The translations under genes and the position numbers were made by a program. From Coffea arabica (lineage: Eukaryota > Streptophyta > Magnoliopsida > Gentianales > Rubiaceae): a DNA stretch of 64,000 nt. A model generated the notes under the pieces. That model did no database searches and had not been told where the DNA came from. It was given only the letters and a program-made list of their open reading frames with translations. Location: the NCBI RefSeq assembly GCF_036785885.1, contig NC_092322.1, positions 17,692,466 through 17,756,465 on the forward strand, given 5' to 3'. The first letter of the stretch is position 1, and each line of letters opens with the position of its first letter. Below, piece after piece: positions 12,842 through 25,299 of this stretch.

Positions 12842-15267
12842 AACTTTTCCTTACGTTTAAATTTAGTGTTTTCTGTTAGGAAATTTTCCGCAATAGAAGG
12901 GCTCAGTATTATTCCTTCGAGTTGTTCTGTATAAAGTATATTTGTAAATGCTTTTATGTATAGTACTCACCTAATTTCTGTAAAGCGGTGTGGTTTCTTA
13001 TTCGCTCTTAAAACTAGAATGACAAGTAGTTTCCTGTCCATTCTTGATGGAAAAGAATTATGGGTGGAAAAGATTTTCCTTCCTGTGCCATTCTTGCGTA
13101 TTATTGGGGTGGAGTTTTTAGCTAAAATAGCACTCTTTCTAAAAAATATTCCCAATGTGATTCAATTTCAAATTTTATTCTCATAATGAATGTTATTGTT
13201 GCCTATTGCCATATAGCATAATATAAGAAAGGAAAGCTTTGTCTAGTCAATAGTTTCTAACATGAACTAAAAATTTTGAGTTTTTATTATAGAGGCACAA
13301 GAGATCGCATAACTTTGATAATTTTCTTATAATTATTTAAAATAAATGCTACAATTATTGATCTTACTATTATTGGTTTTTGAATGTTTTTTGAAATATA
13401 TCAAACCTATTGTATATAATTTTTAAAAAATAAATTAGAAATAATTGCAATGAAAATTGTAAGCAATAACAAGAAAAAATTACAAAAACTTCAAGGCTAT
13501 CATATTTGTTTATGTTATCCTTCCTACTCCTTGAAAAGAATTTTTACAAGAAGTAATCAAACTAAAATTTTCAAGATTTCAATTGCAAATTGAAAATTAT
13601 CAGATTATTATATAAGTAATCAACCAGTATAAAAGGCAATGTCATTCTACTACTTCAAAAAAGTCATGTTGTAAAGGGAAAAAAGACAAAAATAAGCTTT
13701 TTATTAAACTTTAAAAATGCAATAAAGTTCTCAACATCCATATCTTACGCAAAGAACTAAAAAACAAAATATTCTGAACTAAAAAAACTTAGTTATAGTA
13801 TAATTACAATGAATTTTCAATCGAAAAATGTGTCTCTTAATCATTACCAATTGCAAGCAAATTTAAATATTTGAACCAACACTCTTGAAGCTGCTTAAGT
13901 GTTAGCAAAGAGGGAATGAATACAAGAATGTCATTAGGCAATGCACTGATCCTATATTTAGGCACTTCAATAATGCTAAGTTCAAACACTTCATTGATCC
14001 TATTTCCAGAATGGTAAGCTCTATTTAAGCACTGCAAATCACATGTGGGGAATGGGGAAAACAAAAAAGTATCACAAGTTAGAAGTAAAATAATAGAAAA
14101 CTAAAATCCAAAAAACATGTTTGCATGCATTATGCTTAAATTGTAGGTTTAGAGTCTAGAGAGATGATAACATCAGAAGGATAAACATATGGCAACTCTA
14201 CAAAGCTAAAGAATCTTTATACTTAACTAAGAGTAAAATGACAACAAAATTACCTCCACAAAGTTTGGAACAACAGAATGCAAAGGCAAGGACCATTTTT
14301 TATTTTCCTTCTCTAGTTCCAAACGAATATTTTCCTGCATTGTTCATAATGTTTTAACTTTATCTTTTTTTCCCCTGCAACTGTTACTTTTTTTTCCTAC
14401 ATTGTTCATAAGTTGCTCAAAAATAACACAAGCCACCAATTGATGTTGAATAAATGTGCAAAATTATTTCAAGTATATGAGATTATTTGATCATGTGATA
14501 GAGAGGCACTACAAATGAACACACTCATATATGTGATAGAAATCCAACATACTGAGCATAAATCTATATTGTTATGTAGTTTTCCTCCTAGACATTTTAT
14601 CAAACAAATGGGGTGAGAAATCATTTGTTAGACAATTACTATTCAAAATTTTTTGAAGGCCATAGCAATGTTCCAAAAACTGCATAATAGAAAAGACAAG
14701 AGAATAATCTTCGTTTATCTTGAAATTATCAATTCAAAAAGAATATTTTCATCCACCGAAACAATGTCAAGAATGATAATGAAGTTTTAGATGATGTTAA
14801 TATAAATATTGACTTCTCAAAATTACGTTTGACAAGGAAAAGATAATTAAAGGAAAAAAAGGTGTGAAGATTCAAAGAGATAATCAGGGAAGATATTAGA
14901 TGGGAAAGAAAAATGAGGTATACCTCTATCTCTATCTTGGCACATGTGCAACTTATGTGACCAAAAAAGGATCATAATGGTAATAAATTTTAAAATTAAG
15001 TTATTTTGGGTATATGATTTGGAAGGAGAGTTATTTTGGCAATAAACTCTATTGAGGTAACTATTAAAAGAGTGGGTTTCCTTTTTTTTTTTTTAGATAA
15101 CTCTTATTTTAGAAACTTTCTTACTCACACATAAGTTGTTGAAATTTAATTTATTTCTTAAATCAAACTATAAGTGATACATACCTATTATTCAAGTTTC
15201 TATTTGAATTTATTTGAACTCTTAATGTCTTTGAACCATTATGCTTGTATACCTATTGGCAACAATT

Positions 15268-15434
15268 GTAGACATAACTCTTAATAATAAAGTGTTAGAC
15301 AAATTAAACATTTTTAATATATCATTAATTTAACTTATCAATTGTACATGTTGGCACAATAAGTGTAGACATAACTCTTAATAATAAAGAGCAAGCAAAT
15401 TAAACATTTTTAATATATCATTAATTCAACTTAT
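15268..15434. repeat. Tandem duplication, period 97 bp
   Basis: GTAGACATAACTCTTAATAA begins at 15268 and again at 15365. About 70 bp after each start match closely, including a shared TTAAACATTTTTAATATATC block. Confidence 0.7.
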
Positions 15435-15717
15435 TAATTAACTCGTACTAATAGATTAAAATTGACATCTAAGAATGTATCATGAGCACTTAAGCAATAG
15501 GAGAAGTCAAGTAGATGATCAAAAAAAAAAAAAAGAAGTCAAGTAGACGATTTCACATTGTTATACGTGTATCCCACATGACTAATATCCCTCAATATAC
15601 TTATCTTACATTAGTTTACAGGATGCATTGAGTACTAACTCTAATGTGACTACTAATGTTCCTTACTACCAAAATATATTTATAGATCTAGTCATACAAC
15701 CGGTAGAACAACTAGCT

Positions 15718-15951
15718 ACGAGGAGAGAGGGGGTGACGGGGAAAGAGGGAAGGAGGAGGAAGGGGGAGAGGAAAGGATGAGGAAGAGAGGGAGAAGAAGG
15801 GGAAAGAGGGAGGAGGGGAGCGATGAGGAAGGAGAAAAAAAAAGAGGCAGCGGAGGGTGTGGCAATAGGAGGAAGGGGGTGGCAGTGATAGGGAGGAACA
15901 AGGGTAGAAGATGAATAGAGGAAAGAAAGAAAAAAAAAGAAAAAGAAAAAT
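15718..15951 (+). repeat. Polypurine (GA-rich) tract
   Basis: About 230 bp of nearly pure A/G on the plus strand (GAGGGAGGAGGGG-type). On the minus strand it is a C/T tract that opens spurious frames rich in Ser, Pro, Leu and Phe, which should not be read as protein. Confidence 0.85.
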
Positions 15952-16035
15952 ATGAAAGTTTTTCAACCATTCTTCAAATATACAAATACACAAAAGTCTT
16001 TGTAAAAATTCTATAGTAAATTATAGCAAAATTTT

Positions 16036-17089
16036 GGGTTATTATCACTTTACCCCCTTAACGTTTGGTACTACTATCAATGTTTTCCTTAACATTATCT
16101 TTTAGTCACTTTACTCCCAAAACTAATGGTCAAACTTAACGGAGTTTGTTAATTAAAGTGAAAAGACATGTTTAACTCTTAAAATTATTGTCGCTTTACC
16201 CCCATAAAAAATAGTCTCATTATCAATTTACCCTCTATAATTATTTTTTAGACAATTTATCCTACCATTGAACCAATTTAGCAAGTTAAAAAACTTTATA
16301 AGAAAAATACCCTACTCTTTGCATAATAAAAATAATAAAAGAATTTAAAATGACTCTTCTCCTTTTTAGTATTAAGAAAAAAAAGTCAAAATATTAATTA
16401 CTTTATTCTTGGCAATCTTATTAATATTGAGAAAAAATAGAAAGATGGAGAGGGGGAGGGGGAGAGATCTCAATTCTTTTTTTAAAAATTACAAATAAAA
16501 AAGAATTAAAATTTTTTATTATTTTAAAATTATTTCACTTTTTTGTTTACCACCAAATTCCAATCCTAATCTCGACAACCTTAAAGTAATACGATAATGT
16601 TAGACTTTTCTTTATTTTCTTTTTTTTGGTAAAATCTAATTTTTTGTCTCGTTCTTTCCTATCTATTTTTTCTTTTCCTAGTATTAATAAATGGGAAAAA
16701 AATTTGAGAAAACCCTTTTATTTTTATGTTTTCAATCTCTTAAAGTGAAAAAAAGGAAGAATAACCATTCCAACTTTTTTTTATGTTTAATTATATATAA
16801 AAAAAGGATAAATATATTTAAAATTTTTTGACGATACTAGTTAGATTAACGATGAGGTAAAATGCCTATAAAATAATGTTAGGAACTAAAGTGATTATAT
16901 CACTATAATCTAAACGAATAAAGTAACAATAACAATGTAGTAATGCTATAAAATAAAAGGGTATTTTTGTCCAAAATTTCTTAACATGTTGAGTTGAATT
17001 ACTTATGAGGGTAAAGTGACTAAAAGATAACATTAGGGGGTAAACTGATAGTAGTGATATAGTTTAAGAGAATAAAGTGACAATAACCC
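16036..17089. mobile_element. Non-autonomous Mutator-like element with >100-bp TIRs
   Basis: The left end begins GGGTTATTATCACTTTACCC. The right end, reversed, begins GGGTTATTGTCACTTTATTC. The similarity continues for more than 100 bp, including TTTTAGTCACTTTAC on both sides. Flanking 9-mers are CAAAATTTT (16027-16035) and TAAAATTTT (17090-17098), matching at 8 of 9, which is the Mutator target size. No coding sequence lies inside. Confidence 0.75.
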
Positions 17090-17129
17090 TAAAATTTTAG
17101 ACAAACTTTCCAAATGGACCCTATTAGAA

Positions 17130-17965
17130 GGCTTAAATACATATTGTCACCATGTAATTAGAGATTGGTTTCAATTCACTCCATGCATTCATGAACTAGA
17201 CAAAATACACCCCGTGAAGTGCAATTCATGTTTGCCTTTTGTTTATTTTTTTTTAAAAGTGATTGACCTTAGATTTTAACAGTTTAAATATGAAAACAAA
17301 TTTATCCTTGCAAGTAGAGGGAGCCAACAAATCCATTTTAGGTAGTCCAGTGCTTATTTGTACGTATATGAAAGAAACAGCCTCCTATTCCTCCTTCTTC
17401 AACTGAAAAATAATTCATCCAAAAATTTTAGTGGCATCAAAATTAATTGAACGAAAGTAAATTACACTTGAAATATTTCACACTCAAGATATAGTAAAAG
17501 AAGTAAATAAATAATATTTCTATCATTAGGAAATAAGATGGCGTATCATATAATGCTTTCAAACATTAGATGATGTGCACCAGTTCCATTTCCAAATAAA
17601 AAATAGCAGTAATTTCATATTAAACCACAATTTAGGAGTTAAGCAAATAGCTCATCAAATTTCTTAGCATAACAAAACTAATTCTAAACATCAACATATT
17701 TGAATTCTAGCTAAACAAATTATAATTGCTTCATATTTGTGAAGTTTTAAATGGCATGCTAATTTATCTATTGGAACCAAAATGTTAAAATCATCAAAAA
17801 TTAAAATATTTTAATGATGTAATTGTCTTTTCATAACTAAAAAAAAGGGTAGAACTTAGTTTATGCCAAATAGAGATTGTATTTCGGTGGTATTTTAATT
17901 ATTTCATGAACATGAGGTGAATTGACACCTATCTCTATTTACGGGGTACAAGAAGTATTTAACCC
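17130..17965. mobile_element. Second non-autonomous element with long TIRs
   Basis: The left end reads GGCTTAAATACATATTGTCA; the right end, reversed, reads GGGTTAAATACTTCTTGTAC. Matching blocks continue through TAGAGAT, TCAATTCAC and TTCATGAA, about 80 bp in all. The flanking 9-mers CTATTAGAA and ATTCTAGAA agree at 6 of 9 positions. The terminal repeat differs from that of the neighbour at 16036. No coding sequence is seen. Confidence 0.6.
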
Positions 17966-18166
17966 ATTCTAGAATTACAAGACTTGGAATTTTATAATTT
18001 TTAGAAGTTTTGAAAAATCTTAAGATTTTGAGAAATTTGTTTTGACTCCCACGTGGCGAGACAAACTCTCTAATGTGAGTCTAGAAAGAGAAGCTCTCAA
18101 GGCTCACCTAAACATTGATTTCTCCTAGTTAGTGTTTCCACCAAAATTACACATATTTCTATTATA

Positions 18167-18200
18167 CTAGGAGGTGTAAATCGCGCTCTACGCGGTAAAG
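18167..18200 (-). mobile_element. Candidate Helitron 3' terminus
   Basis: On the minus strand, CCGCGTAGAGCGCG (a short GC hairpin) is followed after about 11 bases by CTAG and then T, the usual order at a Helitron 3' end. The body would extend to the right on the plus strand. I could not place its 5' TC end, so the extent of the element is unknown. Confidence 0.4.
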
Positions 18201-18392
18201 ATGGGAGGCTGTATGCCCAACTCAGGATTAATAGCTAGAAATAGTATATGAGAAAAATGCACATTCATTTAAAGCTTAGGAAAAGTAAATAGAAACAATA
18301 TACGAACCAAAAAAAGATAGTGTATTCAGGGACCAAATGAAGTCTACATTTATTTAACACCCAAATAGTACATGAAGGAAATAGTTGTATAT

Positions 18393-18452
18393 CTAAGGAT
18401 GGCACCATTATTGGTAAGGTACCTAATGATGGCACCATTATTGGTAAGATAA
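18393..18452. repeat. 30-bp tandem repeat, two copies
   Basis: GATGGCACCATTATTGGTAAG is repeated with a 30-bp period in units 18393-18422 and 18423-18452. Confidence 0.8.
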
Positions 18453-19518
18453 GAACGTGAAGCGAAAAGGAGATTTGTATGAAAAGTTCCATTAATTAAA
18501 ATTTACAAGAGATAAATACCAAGAACAACTAAACAAAACACTTTTTTGTTTTCTAGAGTTTGAAATGCCCTCTTTAGTGCATATTGTGGTAATAATGTGA
18601 GTAATTGATTCATTTAAATAATTGTAGTGCTTTAAAGAGGTGTTCAGTATGTAATGATAATATTAGTGCAAGTTTTCAAAGCTAAAGATACAACACATGA
18701 CTAATGATAGAAAATAGAGTAGAAAAAAAAAGGTACAGAGAGAGTTTGATTAGTGTATCATACAGACAAGTAACATTAGAATTTGCAAGATAATTGAATT
18801 TTTGATCTTCTAATATACTTCAGACTTTTGAATTGTTGAAAGTATGATGCCATTGATGTGTCTCCTCAACTCCCCATTGTCATTAAAAATGACAAATTGC
18901 AAAAGAACTTCACTATTGCATGATGAAAAACAACTATCCCAATATATTGCCATCTTGAAGAGCACTAACGTTTGCAAAGAAAACTGGGTGTTAATATTTA
19001 TTATAATATATAACCAAAAGAAGAAAATTGTGCAAAGAAACAAACTTGTAATAACAACTTAGGCATACAAAAGGAGAATAAAATAAGGAGTTAAAAATGT
19101 AATAAGAATAAAAGCATAGACATATAAGTAGGAAAGGCCCCAAAAGATAGCCAGATTCACATATTCAATATCAATCAAAACATCAATGTGTAAATCTGAC
19201 AACTACTTCTAGACAACTTTCAATTTTCTAGCATGGGAAAACCTAAATATCTTCAAGGTTTCTGCATAAGACCAAAAATTTAAGTTTTGATCCAAGATAT
19301 GTAGATACTTTGACGCTAATATTAAACATGTGAAACGACAAACATTAAAAGGATTGAGCAGCTGGTTGATGACACATTTTTTCAAGTTTAGCAAGAAATT
19401 AGCATATAGAATTCTCGCCATCCTAGAGAACTCAACTTTAACCAAAAAATAGTTCCATAAAGAATAAACATGCCTAAAATTCCTTGATGTTTTACTTGCA
19501 CTTTTAGGAAAAACGATC

Positions 19519-19741
19519 TTGAAACTTGATCAATTTAGCTATGCATGTTAAGATGCCAAAATATGAAAGAAATTCAGGCTGCCAAGCATCACTCATTAAA
19601 GACCAATATTCAAAAATGACAAAAATTGAATTAAATGAGTAGCTGCTTGAGAACACATTACATTGAAGCTTGGTCAATTTGTCTGTGCATATTAAGATAC
19701 CAAAATATGAAAGAAATGCAAACCGCCAAGCATCACCCAAT
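19519..19741. repeat. About 80-bp duplication, copies 144 bp apart
   Basis: Copies start at 19519 (TTGAAACTTGATCAATTTAG) and 19663 (TTGAAGCTTGGTCAATTTGT). Both continue through CCAAAATATGAAAGAAAT and GCCAAGCATCAC. In minus-strand translation both give a FLSYFGILxC motif, so the unit may derive from a decayed protein with internal repeats. Confidence 0.7.
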
Positions 19742-19938
19742 GGCCTTACCAAAAGTATGATCAAACAGCATCAAGTTTCCTTTTTTGTACTTGTTGCTTC
19801 ATTCAAAATTATAGAAATATAATCATGCTTCAAATTATGTGGATCCAAGAACTTTGTACATGAGTGGTGGAAATTTGCTAGACAACGTTCAAACCTTCAT
19901 ATAGCAACCTACCTATAAACTTTGTGAGAGAAACCTTA

Positions 19939-21710
19939 GGGTCCGTTTGGATTAGCTGTTTTTGGGGTTGTTTTTCAAAAACAATACTGTAGCATTTCGT
20001 TTTTGAAATACAAGTCCGTTTGGATTAGTTATTTTTGGGGTTGTTTTTCAAAAACTATATGAAAAACTTTTACTGTAAATGTTTTTTGGATTATTTTTAG
20101 AGGTATTTTTAAAACATATTTTTGAGTATTTTATAATTTATAATTTTTATATTTACATACAGTTATGCATTTATAATACATTTATAAATATTTATAAATA
20201 AATATATTTATATATTTATATAAAAATATATCAATATATTATAAATGTATTACATTATACATAATACATAATATAAATATATTTATAAATGTATAAATGT
20301 ATATTATTATAAATGTATAAATTATAAATAAATATTATATAAATGTAAAAATTATAAATTTTATATTTTTATCTAAATATATATTTATGCATTTATAATA
20401 CATTTATAAATATTTATAAATAAATATATTTATATAGTTATATAAAAATATATAAATGTATTATATTATATATAATACATAATATAAATATATTTAGAAA
20501 TGTATAAGTGTATATTATTATAAATATATAAATTATAAATGAATATTATATAAATGTATAAATTAATATATCATAAATATATATTAATATTATGTATAAA
20601 TGTATTAATATAATTAATATCAATATATAAATGTATTAATATCATGTATAAATGTAAAATTAATATTATGTATATTAATGTAAATGTATAAATGTATTAT
20701 ATTATATATAATACATAATATAAATGTATATTATAAATATACATAAATATATATATTATGTATAAATGTACATTTAATATTATGTATATTAATATAAATG
20801 TATAAATGTATTATATTATATATAATACATAACATAAATGTATATTATAAATATACATAAATATACATATTATGTATAAATGTACATTTATATAAATGTA
20901 TAATCTATATAATATAATATATAATTTTATAATATATTTTTTATATAAATATATATTAAATAAATAAATTATATATAATATGAATAAATATATATATACA
21001 TATATTATGTATATATTTATAAATATTTAATATATATAATATACATTAATATTAATTATAAATATTTGAATATTAATAAATATGGTGTTTATATAATATT
21101 TCAATTTGTAATATTTATTGTATATTTCATTATATAAATATTTATATAATATGTAAATATATAATATAAAATTTTGCAATTTGTATAATATACATAATAT
21201 TGTATATATATAATATAATATACATAATATACATTATTACATATTATGTATATTATATATTATACATAACATTATTATACATTATTATACACAATAATGT
21301 ACATAATAATGAAAGTACATTAATAATGTATATATTATAATATAATGTACATAATATATTATGTATAAATATTTATACATTTATGTATACAATATTACAT
21401 ATTATGTATGTTATATTATGTATAATATTAATGTATATAAATATTTATATAATATATAATATATAACATATAAATATATAATTTTCAATTTGTATATTTT
21501 AATTTATATTAATATAATATATATAATATATATAATATAAATAATTGAAATATACATATTAAATTTGTATATTTGGTGTTGTTTTTGATATAATGTTTGG
21601 ATATAGGTGTTTTTGAAATTATTTTTGAAATACACATTTACTGTAGCATTTGGAATGTGAAAAACATTTTTTCAAAAACAGGTGCAAAAACAAGGAATCC
21701 AAACGAACCC
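19939..21710. mobile_element. Tourist-like (PIF/Harbinger) element expanded by A/T repeats
   Basis: The ends are inverted copies: GGGTCCGTTTGGATT on the left, and GGGTTCGTTTGGATT when the right end is read in reverse. Both sides have TTA at the border (19936-19938 and 21711-21713), the 3-bp target of PIF/Harbinger elements. TGTAGCATTT and CAAAAACA blocks recur next to each end. A second copy of the left end starts at about 20009 inside the element. About 20100-21560 is nearly pure A/T. No transposase is present. Confidence 0.7.
20100..21560. repeat. AT-rich island built from tandem blocks
   Basis: Nearly all A and T, with frequent palindromic TATA/TAATATA strings. Larger order is visible: a block starting ATGCATTTATAATACATTTA at 20165 recurs at 20387 (222-bp period), and TAATATTATGTATATTAATR at 20661 recurs at 20775 (114-bp period). 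Assembly of such sequence is error-prone. Confidence 0.85.
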
Positions 21711-22077
21711 TTAGATCTTCCAAAAAGAAATTCCTAATGTATGCATTTAATCACATAAAAAGCTCCCATAATGCAATGGACAACCATGTGCTTTGATACA
21801 TATTTCAAAAAATAAAACTACTAATGCGCAAAATCATTCTCCATTGAAATACAAAAGAAGAAAAAAAAGGTAAAAAAGCAACTCTTGGTCTAGATCAGAA
21901 TTATGCCAACATGACATTATAAACAAATACAACCATTTCCTAACTTTCTAAGGTGGCGTTTGGTTTGCACTTTGGAGTGAGATTTGGATTCGGGATCATT
22001 CATTCTGAATTTAGAATGAAATCAATTATTCTAATACATCTGTTTGGTTTGGTACTTAGAATGTGTATCATTACTAT
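21711..22077. other. Short intergenic stretch ending at the copia insertion
   Basis: No gene. GGTGGCGTTTGGTTTGCACT near 21953 has the look of a MITE end, and a second TGTTTGGTTTGGTA block is at about 22042. The copia element at 22078 appears to have inserted into this older element, whose far end I could not locate. Confidence 0.35.
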
Positions 22078-22226
22078 TGATAACATGTATTTTGGGAAAA
22101 AAAAACATATAGCCTTTGTATTATGAGTGACCAACTAATATTTATAATAGTAAAAACCTAAAAAACTATTTACAAGAATACCCTTACTAATTTATTATCT
22201 ACAAGAATACTTATATTCTGTTAACA
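22078..22226 (-). repeat. 3' LTR of the copia element
   Basis: About 149 bp. On the minus strand it runs from TGTTAACAGAATATAAG to AAAATACATGTTATCA. It is preceded by the polypurine tract GAAGGAGAG. The last eight bases match the start of the primer-binding site, and the perfect ACTAT target repeat is only found if they are counted as part of the element. Confidence 0.8.
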
Positions 22227-22233
22227 CTCTCCT

Positions 22234-22560
22234 TCAAGTTGGAGCATATATGTCATAAACGCCCAATTTGTTACAAATATATTTCACCTTAGAGTCCCCT
22301 AAACTCTTAGTAAACAAATCGGCTAATTGATCTACAGACGGTATATGAGATGTCATGATGACTCCATCAAGCAATTCCTCTCGAATTAAATAACAATCAA
22401 CTTCAATATATTTTATCCTTTCATGAAACACTGGGTTAGACATAATATGAACAACCACCTTGTTAGGTTGTTTATCACACACTAAATTCATAAGTTGTTT
22501 ATATTCAAATCCAATTTCAAATAGCATGTTTTCAATCAAATCAACTCACATACAGTATGA
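22234..22560 (-). pseudogene. Copia RNase H C-terminal part
   Basis: Minus-strand reading gives NPVFHERIKYIEVDCYLIRE and then PSVDQLADLFTKSL, the conserved end of copia-type RNase H, followed by a stop and the purine tract of the 3' LTR. The N-terminal part of the domain is broken by stops in the adjoining sequence. Confidence 0.85.
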
Positions 22561-22849
22561 GTCATAACGCGGTATTCAGATTTTACGCTTGACCTAGAGA
22601 TAATTGTTTGTTTCTTACTCTTCCACGACACTAAATTACCACTAAAAAACATAAAATATCTTGTGGTCGATCTTTGATTTGAAACAGAATCAACCCAATC
22701 TGTATCACTGTATTATTTAATATCAGTGTGTTCGTGATTTTGATACAGCAACCCTTTTTCAAGAGCACTCTTAAGATACCTGAAAATTTGTATAATAGCA
22801 TCTCAATGATTGATACGAGAGGTCTCAAGAAATTGACTCACCGTAAACG

Positions 22850-23640
22850 AAATGTCAAGTCTCGTTACAGTGACATAATTTAATTTACCAACAAATTTTC
22901 GATATTGCCCAAGATCAACTAGTAATGCACCTTAATCTCCTACTAATTTCACATTAGGATCCATAGGAGTATTCACAGGTCGGCAACCTAACATTCCAAC
23001 TTTATTCAGCATATTGAGTATATATTTTTTGACATAAATAAATTTCATATTTAGATCGATTTATCTCAATACCCAAAAAATATTGTATGTGACCTAAATC
23101 CTTTGTTTGAAAGTTTGTCTATAGATTGGATTTAAACTTTTGAATCCTCACAATATCATCACTTGTAATCATAATATCATTCACATAAACAACTAATAAA
23201 ATTTTACCAGTAGTAGAATGTCGATAAAACACATAATGATTTATTTCATATCTTGTCAAACCAAAATCCATGACAATACTACTAAACCGGCCAAACCAAG
23301 TCCTAGGAAACTGTTTCAATTCATATAAGAATTTTTTCAGACGACAAACTAACTGTGAATTCTCTCCCTGAACAACAAACCTAGGAGGTTGTTCTATATA
23401 TATCTTTTCTTCCAAATCTCCATGTAAAAGCGTATTTTTCACATCCAACTGATGTAATAGCCAATTATAAATTGTTGCTAAAGAGATAAGAAAACTAACA
23501 GAGGTAATCTTTACAATAGCAAAAAAGTCTCTAAGTAGTATATTCCATATGTATATCCTTTAACTACCAGACGAGTCTTCAATCTATCAACAAAATCATT
23601 AGGCTACATTTTATAGTTTACATCCATTTTCAACCAACAA
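22850..23640 (-). pseudogene. Copia reverse transcriptase relic
   Basis: The best-preserved part is 23448-23119, with DVKNTLLHGDLEEKIYIEQP and LLVVYVNDIMI. The usual catalytic YVDD is YVND here, so a catalytic aspartate is changed. Sequence on both sides carries remnants of the same domain with frame changes and stops. The reading is old and non-functional. Confidence 0.85.
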
Positions 23641-24189
23641 CAGGCTTACTAGAAGGAAGAGAGATAAGATCCCAAATACCATTTTTCTCTAAAACAAACA
23701 TCTCTTCTTGCATAACTAATTTTCAATTAGGATAATTGAGAGCATGGGTAATAGACTTAGGAATAGATACAGAATCAAGTGAAACAACAAAAGAAGAACA
23801 TGACGGAGAGATACGAGAATAAGAAATAAAATTAAAAATAGGATAAGAAGTACAGAGTCTCTTATCTTTGCATAAAACATTAGGAAGATCTAACTCACAG
23901 GAGAACATCATACTTGGATTTAAAGATTGAGAGTTTATCGGTGAAGCGTGTGGTACAATAGGAGCTTTCTCAACTACGAAACGACGAGAATAAATTTAAA
24001 AATTAGGATTAAATAATCAAGTTGTAGAAATTGGTGGACTGTACAGCTCAAATAATAAAGATGAAGGGACTGATAAAACAGGAGAAAAAAAAAGAGGAAT
24101 ACTGTTTTAACTCACTAGACATATCTTGTTTCATAAAATAAGGAGTGGATTCAAAGAAAATAGCATTAATATAAGTAAAAAATCGATTT

Positions 24190-24911
24190 AAATCTTAACT
24201 ATAACATTTATATCTTTTTTGTACTTGTGCTAAGAAAATAAACTTAATAGCAAGAGAATCTAATTTATCCACCCTGAGAGTAAGTTGATGAACAAAACAC
24301 ACATCCAAAAATATGCAAATATAATTTAAACACATGTTCACGAGGAAAAAGAATGGGGTAAGGTAATTGACCTCCAAAAATATTAGATGGTATGCGATTA
24401 ATTACATAACATGCAGTTAAAATTGTATTACTCCAAAACTGTTTAGACACATGTGCAACAAAAGTGATTCTTTATTTATGAAACAAATGCATGAAAAATA
24501 GAATATAGTTCTAAACGATCTTTCATTAAATAAAATCATGTAACTCTAGAAAAGTCATGAACAAAGATTATAAAAAATTTAAAATCTAACTTTGAAGTGA
24601 TATGACTAGAATCCCAAATATCATAATGAACTAATAAAAATGGTTCAGAAATTCGTTTATTGACTTTAGGGACAAAAGAAACATTCTAATAAAAACAACT
24701 GACTCAAAATAAGAATCAATTTCTTCAAATTTTGTAGAGATGGATAACCCAAATAACAGTGAATTTCAAGAGGAGATACAATAGTAGTACATGCAATTGA
24801 CCCATTAGAGTTAAGAAAATAAAAACCATTATACTCATATCCTTCGCCAATCATCTTCTTTCTTTTCAAATTCTGAATAACAACAAAATCAGGGAAAAAA
24901 TAACTAAACAT
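24190..24911 (-). pseudogene. Copia integrase / pre-integrase relic
   Basis: The minus-strand frame 24911-24666 has the GAG-pre-integrase signature (LGYPSLQNLKKL). The frames 24450-24195 have FWSNTILTACYVINRIPSNI and then DKLDSLAIKFIFLAQVQKRY, typical of the integrase C-terminal part of copia polyproteins. Several stops separate the pieces. Confidence 0.8.
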
Positions 24912-25299
24912 TGTAGAAATTTAGTAAACTTACTAACAGATATTAGATTAAAAAGCAAATTGGGTATGTAAAGAATAGAAGATAACGGAAAAGATAGGTT
25001 AATTTCTACAGTATCCAGTTCTTTAACTTTAGTTGTAGATTCATTAGTTAAAGTAACATGAGAAAAGGAAGTAAACTCTTGAATATTAAAAAAAATTTCT
25101 AGAGGTACCTAATATATGATTAGTAACCCCGGAGTCAATAATCCATGAGTCAAAATTAGAGGATGTGGAGAGATAAGTCATAGCATTACCTTTTTGTACT
25201 AAAGAAACATAAGGAAGAGATGCGTGATTTGCAGTTTGGTACTGTAGAAATTTAACATAATCTTTTTCGGATATGGTAAAAGTCTTCTAAAGCCCTTGT

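Larger units (their letters stand above)
12842..16035. other. Intergenic, AT-rich, no gene recognised
   Basis: The first 200-300 bp are likely the 3' UTR and terminator of the AP-5 beta gene. After that I see no coding sequence I can defend. A minus-strand frame at 14064-13837 has a plausible composition but no motif I recognise. The region holds a 97-bp-period duplication (about 15268-15434) and a purine tract (15718-15951). Confidence 0.6.
17966..19935. other. Intergenic, AT-rich, repeat fragments only
   Basis: No gene recognised. The region contains a candidate Helitron 3' end at 18167, a 30-bp tandem pair at 18393-18452, and a 144-bp-offset duplication at 19519-19741. Minus-strand frames at 19445-19209 and 19764-19504 look like decayed coding sequence but match no family I can name. 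Confidence 0.5.

Noticed and set aside
13837-14064. Minus-strand frame with Leu-rich pattern, possibly LRR-like
   Set aside because: No LRR consensus spacing, no ATG-based gene structure and no neighbouring exons.
15712-15993. Two long minus-strand frames rich in Ser, Pro, Leu and Phe
   Set aside because: They are produced by the polypurine tract, which has few stop codons in any frame.
19209-19445. Minus-strand frame that looks like decayed F-box/FBD-type sequence
   Set aside because: The resemblance is only in Leu/Phe/Cys content; no defining motif could be pointed to.
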